From NCBI GenBank assembly GCA_035610835.1, contig CM069447.1, positions 62,653,060 through 62,717,059 on the forward strand: a stretch of DNA of 64,000 nt, read 5' to 3'. Origin of the DNA: Ophiura sarsii (taxonomy: Eukaryota; Echinodermata; Ophiuroidea; Amphilepidida; Ophiuridae). Numbering within the stretch: position 1 is the stretch's first letter; each line of letters opens with the position of its first letter. The notes under the pieces were generated by a model. That model was not told the origin of the DNA and ran no database searches. It saw only the letters and a list, made by a program, of their open reading frames with translations. The translations under genes and the position numbers were made by a program. This document shows positions 22,679-34,946 of the stretch, piece after piece.

Positions 22679-23070
22679 ACCGTGTTTCTGCTGGGGAAGA
22701 AACCGCTAAGAATCGGTATGTTTACCCAGTAGAAACAGGCAGAACCCGGCAATAATCGGTATGTTTGGTAATCCCAAAAACCTTCACAAACCAGGTTTGG
22801 AACCGGTGAGAAACGGCAAGAAACCCAATAGAAACAGAAAGGCGATTAATTTTAGCGGTTTGTGCCGTGAACCGTGTCACGCTGGGTTATACACATTGTG
22901 AAGCAATCTTTTTCAGGTGCGGTGGCATTGTTTGGTATTACAAAAGGTCAAATGTCGTGGATCGATAAACTTAGCGGTAACTTTTCGAGAGTAGAAACAG
23001 GGGGGGGGGGATTAAAAACTTACCGATTAATCTTAGCATTTACTCTGCAGTGTTCCAGTAGAAGCATGCT
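22679..23070 (+). mobile_element. Family E element, copy 1
   Basis: The left end reads CGTGTTTCTGCTGGGG and the right end CCAGTAGAAGCATGCT. The interior has 'AACCAGGTTTGG', 'GTCACGCTGGGTTATACACA' and 'GATCGATAAACTTAGCGGTA', all shared in reverse orientation with 45901-46308. A G10 run sits near 23000. The 81-codon frame inside is not conserved between copies. Confidence 0.8.
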
Positions 23071-23835
23071 CCATGTTATATCCCCTTTGAGACAGATTAG
23101 CCAAGGTGGCAGCCATTGAAGATAGGGCATTGTGGCTCGATAACGTGTGGAGAATAACCGGGCTAATCCCTGATTTAAATCAACCTTTACGCTAAGTATT
23201 TAATGGTCACAAGAGTTTAACAAGTCTCGTAATTAAAGAATTTCCAGAATGTTAGTAACGCGTTGCACCCGCAAATGTTGAAAGCGGCTTTCACAGTATA
23301 CACGCACATGTGACAGAGTAAAATAGCTATGATCAGCTATCTTCCATTTTGTTGAAGGTAACATAGCGTAGGATTTTACCCGGGTCGATGATCTTTTCTA
23401 AAGCTATAGGCCCCTAAAAGTAAATTTATAGTTTCCCGTAACATTTTTCTTTCAAGAACATGAACCTGGATCATTATGAACGTATCGAGGAAGTGTTTAA
23501 ATTCCCATTATTAACCATTTACTTTACCTCTACTGTTTTTACCAAATTTGCCAAGTTAATTTGGGTCAAAAAGTAAAAGCATAGATCGCGGGTGACGGGA
23601 AACAGGGAATCAAGTGTCCTGGGCTTAAAACCTATAGTTCAATCATTTCCCAATTGGCGAGAAATATTCGGATTTTGTCTATCCACGCGCAAAAGTAATC
23701 CAAGCGTTTAAACAAGATGTTTATATTTATAACAATTAGGCTGAAGAGCCAGGACAATCCTAATAGTGACTTAAGCACTAAATTAAAGGGATGCCCGATG
23801 TGTGTATGTACAGATACAGACCCCGGATTATCCCC
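23071..23835. other. No clear gene; one short dispersed repeat match
   Basis: At about 23640-23710 the text 'CCAATTGGCGAGAAATATTC' and 'AGTAATCCAAGCGT' resembles the left part of the element at 61910-62144. Otherwise nothing is recognised. Confidence 0.5.
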
Positions 23836-25035
23836 TACACTGAAAAATAAATTGGTGTCACAGCGACACCTTCTTGGAGTCAACTGTAAATGACACTTAC
23901 AAAGGTGTTATTTTGACTCCAAAATTGGTGTAATCGTCAATGATATGGGTTTGCACATAATTTACGGTGACACCGTTAAGTGTCCGACGGACACCTTTCA
24001 GTGATCATTTAGTGATTTACACCAACACTGGTGTCAGATTAATTGAAATAACTCCAAGGGCGTCAATAGTTGGCGGGAAAGCTCACGGTTTTTAGAGGTT
24101 TTGAAGCAGCATGACACCAATTGGTGTAATTCTGACACCAAATTGGGCGTCTATCAACATATCAACGCATGCGTTTTCTCGTCGCCATTTTGTCTGCATG
24201 TTACGAGCCGGTAAGACTGGTAAGTACCGATCTGCTCCATTTCCAGACATTTTCGATAATAATTATGATACAATTAGCGTAATGTAAGCCTTGTTCCTGT
24301 TGTTTAATATTGCGGCAACTAACTGATGAAATAAATTACAATTTCATAGTCAGAGACTAGCATTTTGTTGGACAGTGTGTCAGTGCATGGACCTACTAGT
24401 ACTATGTGTGTGTTCGTCATGCATGCATACGATGATATGTGCAACATTACATATAGCTCGATTCATCTGGCTCAGTGGTCGATTTTTCATACGAACGTCT
24501 TACATTACGCTAATTGTATCATAATTATTATCAAAAATGTCTGGAAATGGAGCAGATCGGTACTTACCAGTCTTACCGGCTCCTAAACATGTGCTATCTC
24601 AATATGACTCTTAAGAGATTCAATATTACACCCCATTTGGGGTGTAATGACATTTTTCGAAAATGGGTCCTCAGGTAACCACCCTAGGTGTCAAACTCAA
24701 TATGACACTTAAGAGAGTCAATATTACACCCCATTTGGGGTGTAATGGCATTTTTCGAAAATGGGTCCTCAGGTTAATTCAGAAGAGCGCCGCGCGCAAA
24801 CCATTCGCAGTGTCGTTGTATGTGTGACACTTGCGTATGCAAGCAGTTCGGAAGTCACGTAGAAATGGTGGTCCCGTGCATCGGAAGAGCTATCCCCGAG
24901 CACGTTAAAAGGTCAGACTCCTTCGTAAAGAGTACACTGAAAAATAATTTGGTGTCATTTTGACACTAAAACAAGTGTCAAAAATGGGTCCTCAGTTGAC
25001 CCATAATGGTGACAATTTGACACCTTTAAGTGTAA
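23836..25035. repeat. Composite of 'ACACTGAAAAATAA / GGTGTCA' repeats
   Basis: ACACTGAAAAATAAATTGGT at 23836 and ACACTGAAAAATAATTTGGT at about 24943 start similar blocks in which 'GGTGTCA', 'TGACACC' and 'GACACC' recur many times in both orientations. Between them lie a strong fold-back (24191-24597) and a ~100-bp tandem duplication (about 24597-24775, with 'TTACACCCCATTTGGGGTGT' in each copy). It looks like several rounds of insertion and rearrangement of one MITE family. Confidence 0.7.
24191..24597. mobile_element. Fold-back with near-perfect ~95-bp arms
   Basis: Arms lie at about 24191-24288 and 24499-24597. The blocks 'GCCGGTAAGACTGGTAAGTA', 'CCGATCTGCTCCATTTCCAG' and 'ACAATTAGCGTAATGTA' occur in the left arm and their exact complements in the right arm, with very few mismatches. 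The spacer is about 210 bp and non-coding. Such high arm identity suggests a recent origin or gene conversion. Confidence 0.85.
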
Positions 25036-25415
25036 TAAGACGCAATTAAACGCAGCACTATTAGGATGTTTGCTTAAGGTGGTTGCGAGGATTTTAAAAG
25101 CGTTTAAACTGGATGATTAATTTAGGAATTACTGCAAAATTAGTACGTACGACTCATATGTATAAGTGTCTTGTACGTAAGACTTATACGTTAGTCGCCA
25201 AACTGATATTCTGTATCACCATACGTACAAGCATCAATGACAATTGAAGTGAGACCATTACAAATATTTCTATAATTATTATGACGATATTTGCATTGGC
25301 TTAGCTCGATTTTCATTGGCGCGTGTGCATATGGTAATACTAAATATCAGTTTGGTGACTATCGTATAAGTCTTACGTACAAGTCACACTTATACGTGTA
25401 AGTTATACGCACTTG
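25036..25415. repeat. Family D dispersed repeat, copy 1
   Basis: About 350 bp closely matching 27843-28276: 'AGACGCAATTAAACGCA', 'TTAAGGTGGTTGCGAGGATT', 'ACCATACGTACAAGCATCAA', 'CGATTTTCATTGGCGCGTGT'. The repeat has internal inverted symmetry ('GTACGTAAGACTTATACG' and its complement), so it is probably a fold-back MITE. Confidence 0.85.
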
Positions 25416-26967
25416 TTTTGCAGTGCGGCCTTATAGGAAGGGGCGGACATACGGGAACTTTGAGTTATTTTTAGCAAATTTGCTTGGCAACCAGCGTTTC
25501 AGAAACAAAACATTCCATGCACGCACTCAACGCTGAGCATTACGCACTTGATCCGCAGTAGGCGCAATGTGCGGTTGCCTTAATTGATTGATCTGCGCAA
25601 GTTGTTTTTGTTTTTGTTTTCACCGGCGTTTAATTTGTTTTCACCGGCGTGACGTAGGTCCGCCCCAACCTATATCAATAGAAGTGATGGTTCCGGACTC
25701 AGACCGTGGACTGGACTCGACCGTATGAAATAACCTTTACCTTTCACCCGTGGGGGCACTCCATATGGCATATCCTTGGTGTGAGATGAATAAGTTAGTC
25801 TACTAGTGTCAAGACCCCATTACGGAATAAAGCTGTATTATCCTTTAATCCCGTCAATAAAGGAGTTTGTGCTAGGTCAATTCCGTTGATGTCTTGCACC
25901 AAGTATAAACCGTCCATATGGATATCTAGGGTGTACTTTCACATCCAAGCCGCTCACTTTGACCCCTATAGAGCAGCCTCGAAACTTTCTCATGGTCAAA
26001 ACTTTGCTTTGTTACACCGTTTTAGTCAATTTGAGCACTTAAGCTGTATAAAAATGTGCTGTTTGCGTTGTCAATCAGTATACAAGACCGCCCCCATCTC
26101 AACACCAACAAATAGTTCGGTAGGTTACCATTTCATCCTGTATCCGCTCTAATTTGACCCATTTCAGTGGTGATCAGATCACTCGTTCATCACTTATGAA
26201 AATCGGTGCCGCACATTCTAGTCCATAAACAGTTGAGTAATTTCCCCCGGGATCTTGCATGGGTTAATTTTGTGGACTATGGACGATGACGCTTTTATCG
26301 GTTGAAAATAATACCTTAGGCGAACTGAATGTTGCATGTAAAAGTGAACATGTTTTACAGACCTTATTCTGTCAAGTGCCTTTGCCCAACACATAACATC
26401 GCCCACGGCTGTTTGATCCCACATAATTTGTCCGTTTTATTCTGAGAACACCGTAACTTGCTGGCCCGGTTCTGGTTTTAACTTATTTAAGTACCTGAAT
26501 ATACTGGCCATCTTTTGTAGAAATTTCAGACCATTTGTTAGTGCCATTTCTGAGAAATAGAGCTTTGAATATTATTATTTACTATAATAGCGCCCTCATC
26601 GGCCACATTTCCCATAGAGTTACATGTAAAATGTGTGTAAAGTAGAAAATGCCGATAATTTAAAAATGGCTCCTACAATTTTCGTGACATTTTCACCGTA
26701 TACTCGTATTCATTAGCGCTACCTAAATCAGGTCAAACCATAACTGGGCCACTATGTAATCTTTTTTATTCCATAATTTTAATTATAAATCGGACAGTCA
26801 AACAGTAGCGGGTTGACCTCATTGCGATATTAAGGAATGTGTAGGGGCATCAAACGTGAGAGGGGATACACCGGCGATCCGAAAAGAGAATGACCCATTC
26901 TATCGTCATGGCCTATTGTTTTGATAGTAACATTGGTATTCTACAACGTACGATAAACATTAATAGA
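25416..26967. other. No recognised feature
   Basis: Includes an 88-codon plus frame (25886-26152) and a 68-codon minus frame without domains. A short duplication of 'TTTTCACCGGCGT' is seen near 25620-25650. Confidence 0.45.
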
Positions 26968-27110
26968 AAAATAATAATAAGGCGAGATATCCATACCCAA
27001 TAACAACATCTTGCACATAGTGTAGAATATAATCCTTTTGGTTTTGTGTGGGAGTTGTAATACATTTTTCAGTTAAACCCATCATTCCAATTTTAGGCTA
27101 ATTACCGATA
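26968..27110 (-). repeat. Family C dispersed repeat fragment
   Basis: The minus strand reads 'GATGGGTTTAACTGAAAAATG', then 'ACACAAAACCAAAAGGATTA', then 'GGGTATGGATATCTCGCC'. This matches the 5' part of the duplicated units at 217 and 1167 and the fragment at 35508-35800. Confidence 0.7.
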
Positions 27111-27842
27111 TTATTATTAGTTATCCCCTGTTTGTTCATTCATGCAATACGAAAAGATATTAATGGTTTGGATTCGTATCACGTGAGGCCGAGAGATATC
27201 GAGACAAAGTTAAAATCGTGTTTAGCTTAAAACCGCGTTTACATATCGGTGTTTCCATAAATACAGGTATACCAGTGGTAAATTTGCATTGTCTATATTC
27301 AAATGGTTCAATATCCTGTTATACGAATGTACTTGGTTAATTTAGTGGTATAACAACACAACATGTATATTATATCAACATTTTTTCTTATTGTGGTGAA
27401 AATTCAGCAAAATGTCCGACAATTTTGGCAAAAAAGTGTGACATAAAAAGACAGGGTCAAAATATTAACAATATGGTGTTTTGTTTAGAGTAATTGTGTT
27501 ATCTGTAGGCTAAATGATCAATATCAAACTAGTTTTGAAGTGTTAAACACATTTTCATAAGCAAATTACTGAGAAGTAATAATTGAATACATAGCAAAAA
27601 GGAAGACAAACATGCAATGTTACATTGCGCAATTGGGCTACTTATACCCCATCATGTACTTCTTGACCACAGTAAAACACACAGAAAACCATAAGCGCGT
27701 AGTACACAACTATTTTATATTTTTGTTATGGCACCTGGATACGAATTCCGCTGTTGAGATTATGACCGGCCTCGGGCACCTTTCTCTGCTATATGCAATT
27801 TAATCTGAATTTGAGACGGACGTAAAGGAGAGATAGAGAAAA
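27111..27842. other. No recognised feature
   Basis: AT-rich sequence. A 63-codon frame at 27612-27803 has no identifiable domain. Confidence 0.45.
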
Positions 27843-28276
27843 AGACGCAATTAAACGCATCACTAACTGGGATGTTTGTTTAAGGTGGTTGCGAGGATTT
27901 TAAAAGAGTTTTAAATGGATGATTAATTTAGGATTTACTGCAAAATGAGTACGTACGACCCATGCGTATAAATGTATTGTACGTAAGACTTATACGATAT
28001 TTGCCAAACTGATATTCTGTATCACCATACGTACAAGCATCAATGACAATTGTAGTGAGACCATTACAAATATTTCTATAATTATTATGACAATATTTGC
28101 ATTGGCTTAGCTCGATTTTCATTGGCGCGTGTGCGTAACAGTAATATATACTAAATATTAGATTGGTGACTATCGTATAAGTCTTACGTACAAAATTTTT
28201 CACATTATACGTAATGCTTATGTACGTACTATACTACCACCCAAAATTATAGAGCTTAATTTGCAGTATTTCATAA
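27843..28276. repeat. Family D dispersed repeat, copy 2 (longest)
   Basis: Matches 25036-25415 and extends further right through 'CGTAATGCTTATGTACGTAC' and 'ATTATAGAGCTTAATTTGCA'. That extension is also found at 37490-37571, just before the LINE there. Confidence 0.85.
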
Positions 28277-28815
28277 GATTTGATAGCGTTTTGAGTTATG
28301 ATCACATCGAAACTAACCAAATTCATCTAAAAGGCCACAGATGGCTTCTTACTTATTTGTTTGAAGACCACTCATGGCTTGTTACGTGATGCATAGTCAT
28401 GACCTCCCTGGTTCAATTGGTGGTGATTTTAAACCAAAATACACAAAAAAAGAAGTGAAAAGCACTAATATACCTTCGGAAATGCTGAAAAAATGTCTTT
28501 ATTTTTCATTTTTCCTGATTTTTTTTGAAAAAATCTTACATGAGAGGGTTTCTATGTATATCATCTATCTAAACCAGGTGAAAATAATTTGGACAAACAT
28601 TTAAGTAATAACTAAACTGTCAACACGGAATCAGTAATTAGTGTATGTGTGTGGCCACATCATTACCCGTCAAATATTCGCTACGTCGTGATTAATGACA
28701 AATCTCCTCAACCCACCAGCCTTTAATCTCGTTATCCCTTACACGGTCTTTAGTATAAAGTACAGATTATCATTAAAAGGTTGGAAGGCAGCTATTAATT
28801 ACCGAATGTTAGGAA
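28277..28815. other. No recognised feature
   Basis: A 76-codon frame at 28374-28604 is Lys/Phe-rich without a recognisable domain. Nothing else is seen. Confidence 0.45.
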
Positions 28816-28955
28816 GTGATATCGTCAGCCTGCTTCGATAATTGCCTAACTCACTTTTCAGCAAAATTGAGTTTTTTGCATAAATCATGACTTCATTACA
28901 TTATGCACATGCTGTTATAATACCTATGTCATTGACCAATCAAAAGTGTTGATAA

Positions 28956-29060
28956 ATAATAATAATAATAATAATAAAACCATACTTATTGAGCGCATAA
29001 CACAATTAAGTCCCTATGCGCTATCGACAAACAAACAAACAAACAAACAAACAAAACAAA
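28956..29060 (-). mobile_element. LINE 3' tail, (AAT)n plus (CAAA)n
   Basis: An (AAT)7 run is followed by 'TATTGAGCGCATAACACA' and 'CCTATGCGCTATCGAC', the inverted counterpart of the GCGC hairpin tail at 14460-14550. A (CAAA)n run follows at 29026-29054. Heavily truncated. Confidence 0.5.
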
Positions 29061-29226
29061 AACACACAGTAACATGAGTAACAAGAGACAAAACAAAAAT
29101 AAATTAAACATTAACATTAAATAGGTAAGTTTTTAGCAATGATTTGAACTGTTCAAGAGTTTTGGCGGATTTAACATGATATGATGAAGAGCTTTGTTGC
29201 AAAAGGGCAACCAGACCACTCCAACA

Positions 29227-29414
29227 TGTTACTCATTTTGCATTATTGAATTTGCATTGACAAATCCATGGAATTAATCAAATTATTGTATGGTTGTGTT
29301 CATCTGTTTCTATGAAATGGATTAGTGCATCCATGCACGCCAATTGAGGCATCAACAATACAAGCCTCATTCCACATAATGAATCCATTCATCAATAATG
29401 CAAAATGAGTAACA
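29227..29414. mobile_element. Nested MITE with TGTTACTCATTTTGCATTAT ends
   Basis: Left TGTTACTCATTTTGCATTAT and right ATAATGCAAAATGAGTAACA are exact 20-bp complements. The total length is 188 bp and it is non-coding. Confidence 0.8.
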
Positions 29415-29507
29415 GGTACACAGGTAACAGGGTTCATACTTTTGTTGTTTTCTAAGAACTAAAAAAAATGAGTTAGGCAATTATCGAAGCAGGCTGACGA
29501 TATGTGG

Positions 29508-30649
29508 CCTAACTGAATATAACTTCTATCTTTTCTACGGATTCGTGGGCCTCTAACATGTCCAAGGAAGAGTCGGTCGGTGAGCGTGTTGTTTTCCAAT
29601 ATTTTCGTGTTAAAATTTGATGACTTTTAAACAATTTTCGTAATTCTCAAAAGAAAATTTATAAAAAAATCAAACGTTGCGTATTAATTGGTAAAAGTTA
29701 AATATACATGTAGTTAACATGTTAACGGAGAATGTCAATAATTAATACCCAACTGTCCTCGCGTATGTAACCACATCGGTGTGTCCGACGACAGTCTCAT
29801 CAAAGTTAATACCATCTTGGATAGAAAGTTAATGCGTCCAATATATATGCTAATCGATTTACCTGGACAGGCAACGTAAGTTCATGTGGTGGTCAATGTG
29901 TTTGGATTCTTATCAAAGGGAATCTAGAGAGGAAGTTTTATTCAAGGATCCATGTTTGATAATAGTTTATTTATGTAATAAATTTTAAAAAGTAGAACCT
30001 TTTATATAGGCATGACGGGAGAAACTTATGTGTCTAATAGCGGTACATATAAGGATCGGTAAATAATTGTTGAGAATTATTGTTTAAAATATTTTAAAGT
30101 ATTCTCGTACGTAGTTAAACACGGTTTTAAGCTAAACACGCGTCTAACTTTGACTTTAGGCACAGCGTTTAACTAAACGCGATTCTCGTACATTTGTATT
30201 ACCTAAACACCCGTCTAACTCGCCGAAATGTGTCTAACTTTAAACATGGGTACGGGGCTAGTTCAACTCGCGTTTCACTAAACTTCTGCATCAAGTGTAG
30301 GCCTATGTCGTGATTTTCTTATCGTGAACCATGGTTTAAAAGGAAGAAAGATTTGTTAAATGGTAGACCTTAATATAAAGACAATTAATTAGTTAATACA
30401 TTAATTAGTTAATCAATTCATTAATTTGTAAATTCTTTGAACCAATAGGCCTAACATTCGTTGGGTTTTGTATTTTAAAAAGATATACTGTAGGCATAAT
30501 GATTGTCCGGATGACTAAATGAATGCATAGGCCTATATGCATATTCAGATAAGTTTAGAATGTCTCATTCAATATTTGGTACTTTCTGCAACCAGCTCCT
30601 TGGACATAACGGGAATCATATTTGTTTTAAACTAGCTGAGAACAGAAAA
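29508..30649. other. No gene; weak TAAACACG/GTCTAACT repetition
   Basis: At about 30110-30290 variants of 'TAAACACG', 'CGTCTAACTT' and 'AACTAAACGCG' recur irregularly. No function can be assigned. Confidence 0.4.
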
Positions 30650-31285
30650 AAAGGACTCTAAGTAAAATAATTACTAAATATATTTATTATCAGAATATGA
30701 AGGCAATCAATGAATGCGGCATTATATGCATTTATTAACTATCATCAGCTAAAATAATCATGACATTTCATTGAACCGTTTACCAGATATAACTATTTTG
30801 GTAAAGTAACTGCATTTTGAAACCGAACACAAAATTGAATATTTTACTCAATAATGCTTGATATTAACGAACAAGTGGATTAATGTATGGTACATAATTG
30901 CTAACTAATAAAGACAAATCAAATCATTAAATGCGAAAAAATGACAACACAATGTCATTACTACACGAAATTTGGCAACAACAACAATACATTTGGCCTT
31001 GTGATAGCCGGACTCAGCTCGGACTAGAGTGTGGACCGTTTTCAATAGTGGGATTTAATAGATCTTTTAAGAGAAAATATCGCAAATCTTGTTCGGTTTA
31101 TAAAATGTTGATTGTACGCAAATGAGCATAAAACATGTTTACCACAACCAATTCCAACCAACTAAAATTAATTTGAAAGCTAATGAGATAATCCGTCTGC
31201 CTCAATAAAATATCTGTGAAATTTTTGCACAGATTTTAAGATATAAAATCCCAAAGTTGAGTGCACTTTTTTTACTCACCCTGTA
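30650..31285 (-). mobile_element. TACAGGGTG-ended element, copy 2
   Basis: Shares interior blocks with 21719-22235. Its right end is TTTACTCACCCTGTA, the complement of that copy's left end. Together the two copies indicate an element with TACAGGGTGAGT termini. The 64-codon frame inside is not conserved in copy 1. Confidence 0.6.
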
Positions 31286-31782
31286 TACTTCATAATAATT
31301 ATTTATCAAACATTTGCCGCAGTACTGTTTCAGGAATAGGCAGTGCCTTGCAATGCGGAAGAGGCAATGAATTTGGCCATTCATATATATTTGTATTGTA
31401 TGCATAGCTGCGTGTTAAAAAACACATACATAAAACATGATCTCAAATCCTAAAAGGACATGACGACCATTCAATATGGCCATGTTTTTTGAACTCGCCA
31501 CCCTTCCCGTTGCATGTCCAGATTTTGACATTTCACCATCTGAGATTCGAATTAGCATATCGCAATAACTGCTTGTTCTAACCCATATAAAGTATAATAT
31601 TTTTTTAACGTTAATCTCACAAGGAATCCATTATGCTATTGGAATTTAGATACGACCTAATGGTAACATGTTGTAATTAAGAATGTTCAGAAAATATAGA
31701 TTTTTTCATATTTTGCTGCCTATCTTATAAATTCTAATGGCGCGTATTCCTATAGAGAGGTAATTGCAGTAACACAACATGT

Positions 31783-31854
31783 TGACCACAGCGGGACTCG
31801 AACCCACAACCTTATGATTATGAATCTAGTGCTCTATCCGCTTTGCCACACATG
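31783..31854 (-). tRNA. tRNA-like sequence, CAT anticodon, probable pseudogene or SINE head
   Basis: The minus strand shows TGGCAAAGCGGATAGAGCA (D arm and A box), TTCATAA as the anticodon loop and GTGGGTTCGAGTCCCGC (T arm and B box), total 72 nt. The layout resembles elongator tRNA-Met. T-arm pairing is good, but the acceptor stem rests mainly on G-U pairs and has mismatches, and the anticodon stem is weak. A functional tRNA is therefore doubtful. Confidence 0.5.
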
Positions 31855-32348
31855 CCCACTATAATTATTATTTCCTCATGCAATTACCCATCAGAACATA
31901 ATGGTTGTCAAGGGTAACTTGTTGAAATATACTATATCGGGAAGTGAATGTGCACAAACGTTTAAATTTCATATTTATTAGAGTTTACAAATATGTTTTT
32001 TGGGGGTATTCACCCTATCCTGATTTAAACGGCATTTTTAAATTCCCCTATTTGAAAGCTTTCCAAAATGTATAATTTTGCTATAATCGGTTGAATACTT
32101 TTTTTGTTATAGTCATGTAAAACCGTTGAATTAAGGCAAGTTCACTGCGTAACGAATAGGGAGAATCCAAGGACAATGCAATCGATTCATGGTTACAATT
32201 GTTACATAATGGTTGACACGTTTGTTGAAACAGTAATTCATAGAATATAAAACAATCTAAAGAATGAGAGCAAAATCATGTTTGTACCATACATGGATGA
32301 GGAGTTATTGTAAATTGAACGTAGGATAGGGAATATTTTCTAGAGATT

Positions 32349-32396
32349 ATACACGCCGCCGCCGCCACAGCCACCGCCACCGCCACCGCCGCCACC
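32349..32396. repeat. (GCC/CAC)n trinucleotide repeat
   Basis: A GC-rich run of GCC and CAC triplets in AT-rich surroundings. It is not part of a long reading frame. Confidence 0.85.
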
Positions 32397-32624
32397 CCTG
32401 ACTTTCGAAATATAATCAATCATATCTCAGCCAAACAGTTATGGAAATACCTGATTTATTCACACAATGTGGCTAGATAAATAGGCTTTCAAATGACACC
32501 TAAACCATAGCTCTACCACATTTAGTTGATGAGTTAATAGAGAGAGAGTTGGATGATTCGACACCAAAAATGCAACGCCGTCACTCTTTTTGGGTGGTGA
32601 GTTCAAAACACATGGCCATATGTG

Positions 32625-32695
32625 TCACTTATTAACATTTCAATGGGATTTCAATGATTGTCCTGCTATTCAAGGTCTTTGCTACAAACCACCAC
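32625..32695. repeat. Fragment related to the 2153-3308 fold-back
   Basis: 'AACATTTCAATGGGATTTCA' and 'ATTCAAGGTCTTTG' match the sequences bordering the centre of the large fold-back near 2646-2715. About 60 bp only. Confidence 0.55.
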
Positions 32696-32890
32696 AAGTA
32701 TGAAGACCATAATGTTCCTTTGTTTAGAATATCCTATAATATAAACATGAATTTTCACTATATTACAAATTCATAAGTATCGTGATGCCTAGCAACACAT
32801 TGCTATTTCCTGCATCATACATTGTATCGTCATTCTGCTAATAAAAATGTAATATAAATGACTCGATTATGGTTGAAATAAGCCTCTCTA

Positions 32891-33151
32891 TACAGGGTGG
32901 TCATAAAGATCTGGACCCAAGTTCGCGCAGATTTCTTTCTGGCATTTAGAGTATACGGGGAAAATACGATTCTAAAGAAATAATGAGAACAATATGGGTT
33001 TTCTTTTTATTTCATAATAATGTTGATGCGAGAAGAAAAAATCTAAAGTGATCGAAACATACACCTTTAAACCATACCTGATATAGTTGTTTTGATAAAG
33101 GCTACATATTTTTGATCAAATTGGGTCCCAATTATTCTGAATCACCCTGTA
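32891..33151. mobile_element. Complete TACAGGGTG MITE (261 bp)
   Basis: Left TACAGGGTGGTCATAAAGAT and right GAATCACCCTGTA, with 'TGGACCCAA' and 'TTGGGTCCCA' just inside, give a TIR of about 30 bp with gaps. TA precedes the left end. Mariner/Tc1-like non-autonomous element by its termini and TA target. No ORF. Confidence 0.75.
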
Positions 33152-34905
33152 GACTTAACTATAAATGCAGCTATTTCTAAAGGTGTCTGAAATTGTTACG
33201 GTGTGGTTTTTAATTTGAGCTTTTTTATTAAATGGGCTTTTTATAAATTAATAAACAACGAGTGGCAGTAAGTGAGACACCAATTTCTCGTTAAAATCTG
33301 ACATTTCGGTTGCGATCGTTTTCAGAATTGAACGAAATCATATATATAAATCATTCAGAACTACCCATATTGAAGGCACGTAATCCGTTTTAGATCACTG
33401 GAAATTCACAATGAAGTGAATGTACGAAACCAGTCCCAAATGAAACAGCGTGGAGAATATTATAAATAATAGAAACTTCTCATGTAAGCTTTACCTATAC
33501 CGAATTTAAAAAGGAAACGTCATTTGGTGAAACTGAGTCTCGCAACCTTTCCACAAAACGACAATGGTCGGATAGCTTACAAAAAATCTAAGATATTTTC
33601 ACTTACTCCTGAACTGCGACGGGACCACCTGGTTACCATGGTTACCGCAATTTCGAGGTATAAATATCGCGTGTCTTCGGGGAAATAGCACCTGGGTCGA
33701 ATACAACTACTAGGAACGTGGTCAAAATATGGAAAACTGTAAGAAACGGGACATTTTCGAGCTAGTTTAATTTTCGCGATTTTCGCGCACTACAGCGGTT
33801 ACCATACGAGATGCTTCTTAATTTTATGGTTTAGCAGAAATTAGATTTTGACTAATTTTATATATAGCTGATTCAGTATACTTTGTACTGACAGTGACAA
33901 ATTTTGAAATCCTTACCAAATATCATTCGACGAGTTTCAACCAGAAATAATATTAGCCAATCGTGTGAGGAATACACCAGAATTCTCGTGCCTTACCTAA
34001 TACTAAGTGTTTCATTCTCATTCTCAGCCACACAAAAAAGAGTTAACTCTTCGTAATGATACAGTTCGTTTACTCTTACGACTTAACAAGATTGCTTTCA
34101 TACTAAAATCACTGCAAATCAGAACTTTGTGCTTCTTCTATTCGAAGCAACAACTCATGATTTGATTTACGAGCAAAGAAATACTTGTTTTTTGACCAGT
34201 ACTTGAAGAAAATCCATACCATTGCTCAGAACGCAAAGAAAAATATATCGGTAATGCAAATTCATAATGCACTGATATTGTCTTTGTATTCTGAGGAATG
34301 GTGTTTTTATTAAATAAGTTGTCATAACATACAATTCCTTTCATAAAAAGTATATCATTGGTTGCTCTGAATAAGAAAAAATTATCATTTAAACAAATAT
34401 ATTTTACGTATTTTGCGAAATTGTAAAATTGGCAGACTACAAACAAATTTGGCGCGCGAAAATATTTATTTTAACAGAGTAGTTTAGACGTGGTCGAAAT
34501 ATGGGATAAGATGTCTATACTTGGAAGCCATTGACATTCCCTAGTGAAACGTATGCGCCAGGAGATCTCTTGAGTAGGACGAAAAAACAACAGTTGGAGG
34601 TAGCGGATGGTGCCGCATAAAATTGTTATTTGAATGAAACTGAATTTGAATTCTGCATACGTTTATGACCTATATTGTACAAATATTGAATGTTGTAGCT
34701 ATAAGATACATTTTTCACGAGGAAAATAGATTGCATTCATTTTCGTCTATCAATATATATTTTCTTTTTAGTTTTCTACACTGACTAACATCAATACAAA
34801 CAAGCTACCTGTTGCAGAAAATATTCCCAACACATAACACCTTGATTGTTTTTGTCTATGTGAATAAAATCATTCAATAGATTAGAACACACACGATAGC
34901 ATTAT
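33152..34905. other. No recognised feature
   Basis: AT-rich sequence. A 102-codon minus frame (34138-34446) is Phe/Tyr/Asn-rich and lacks a domain. No shared repeats were noticed. Confidence 0.45.
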
Positions 34906-34946
34906 TTATCCCCTGCATGTTCATTGTGTGAACATGCAGGGGATAA
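34906..34946. repeat. Perfect hairpin, 18-bp arms, 5-nt loop
   Basis: TTATCCCCTGCATGTTCA, the loop TTGTG, then TGAACATGCAGGGGATAA. A related half-site 'TTATCCCCTGTTTGTTCATT' is at about 27121. It may be the tip of a fold-back whose arms have decayed, or a structured RNA/DNA signal. It is not a terminator in this eukaryotic context. Confidence 0.8.

Larger units (their letters stand above)
28816..29507. mobile_element. TIR element with 'CGTCAGCCTGCTTCGATAAT' ends
   Basis: The left end (28817-28856) and right end (about 29468-29506) are near-perfect complements of about 36 bp ending in '...TTGCCTAACTCA'. The interior has accepted a LINE tail (28956-29040) and a second inverted-repeat element (29227-29414). 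No transposase is visible. Confidence 0.8.
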
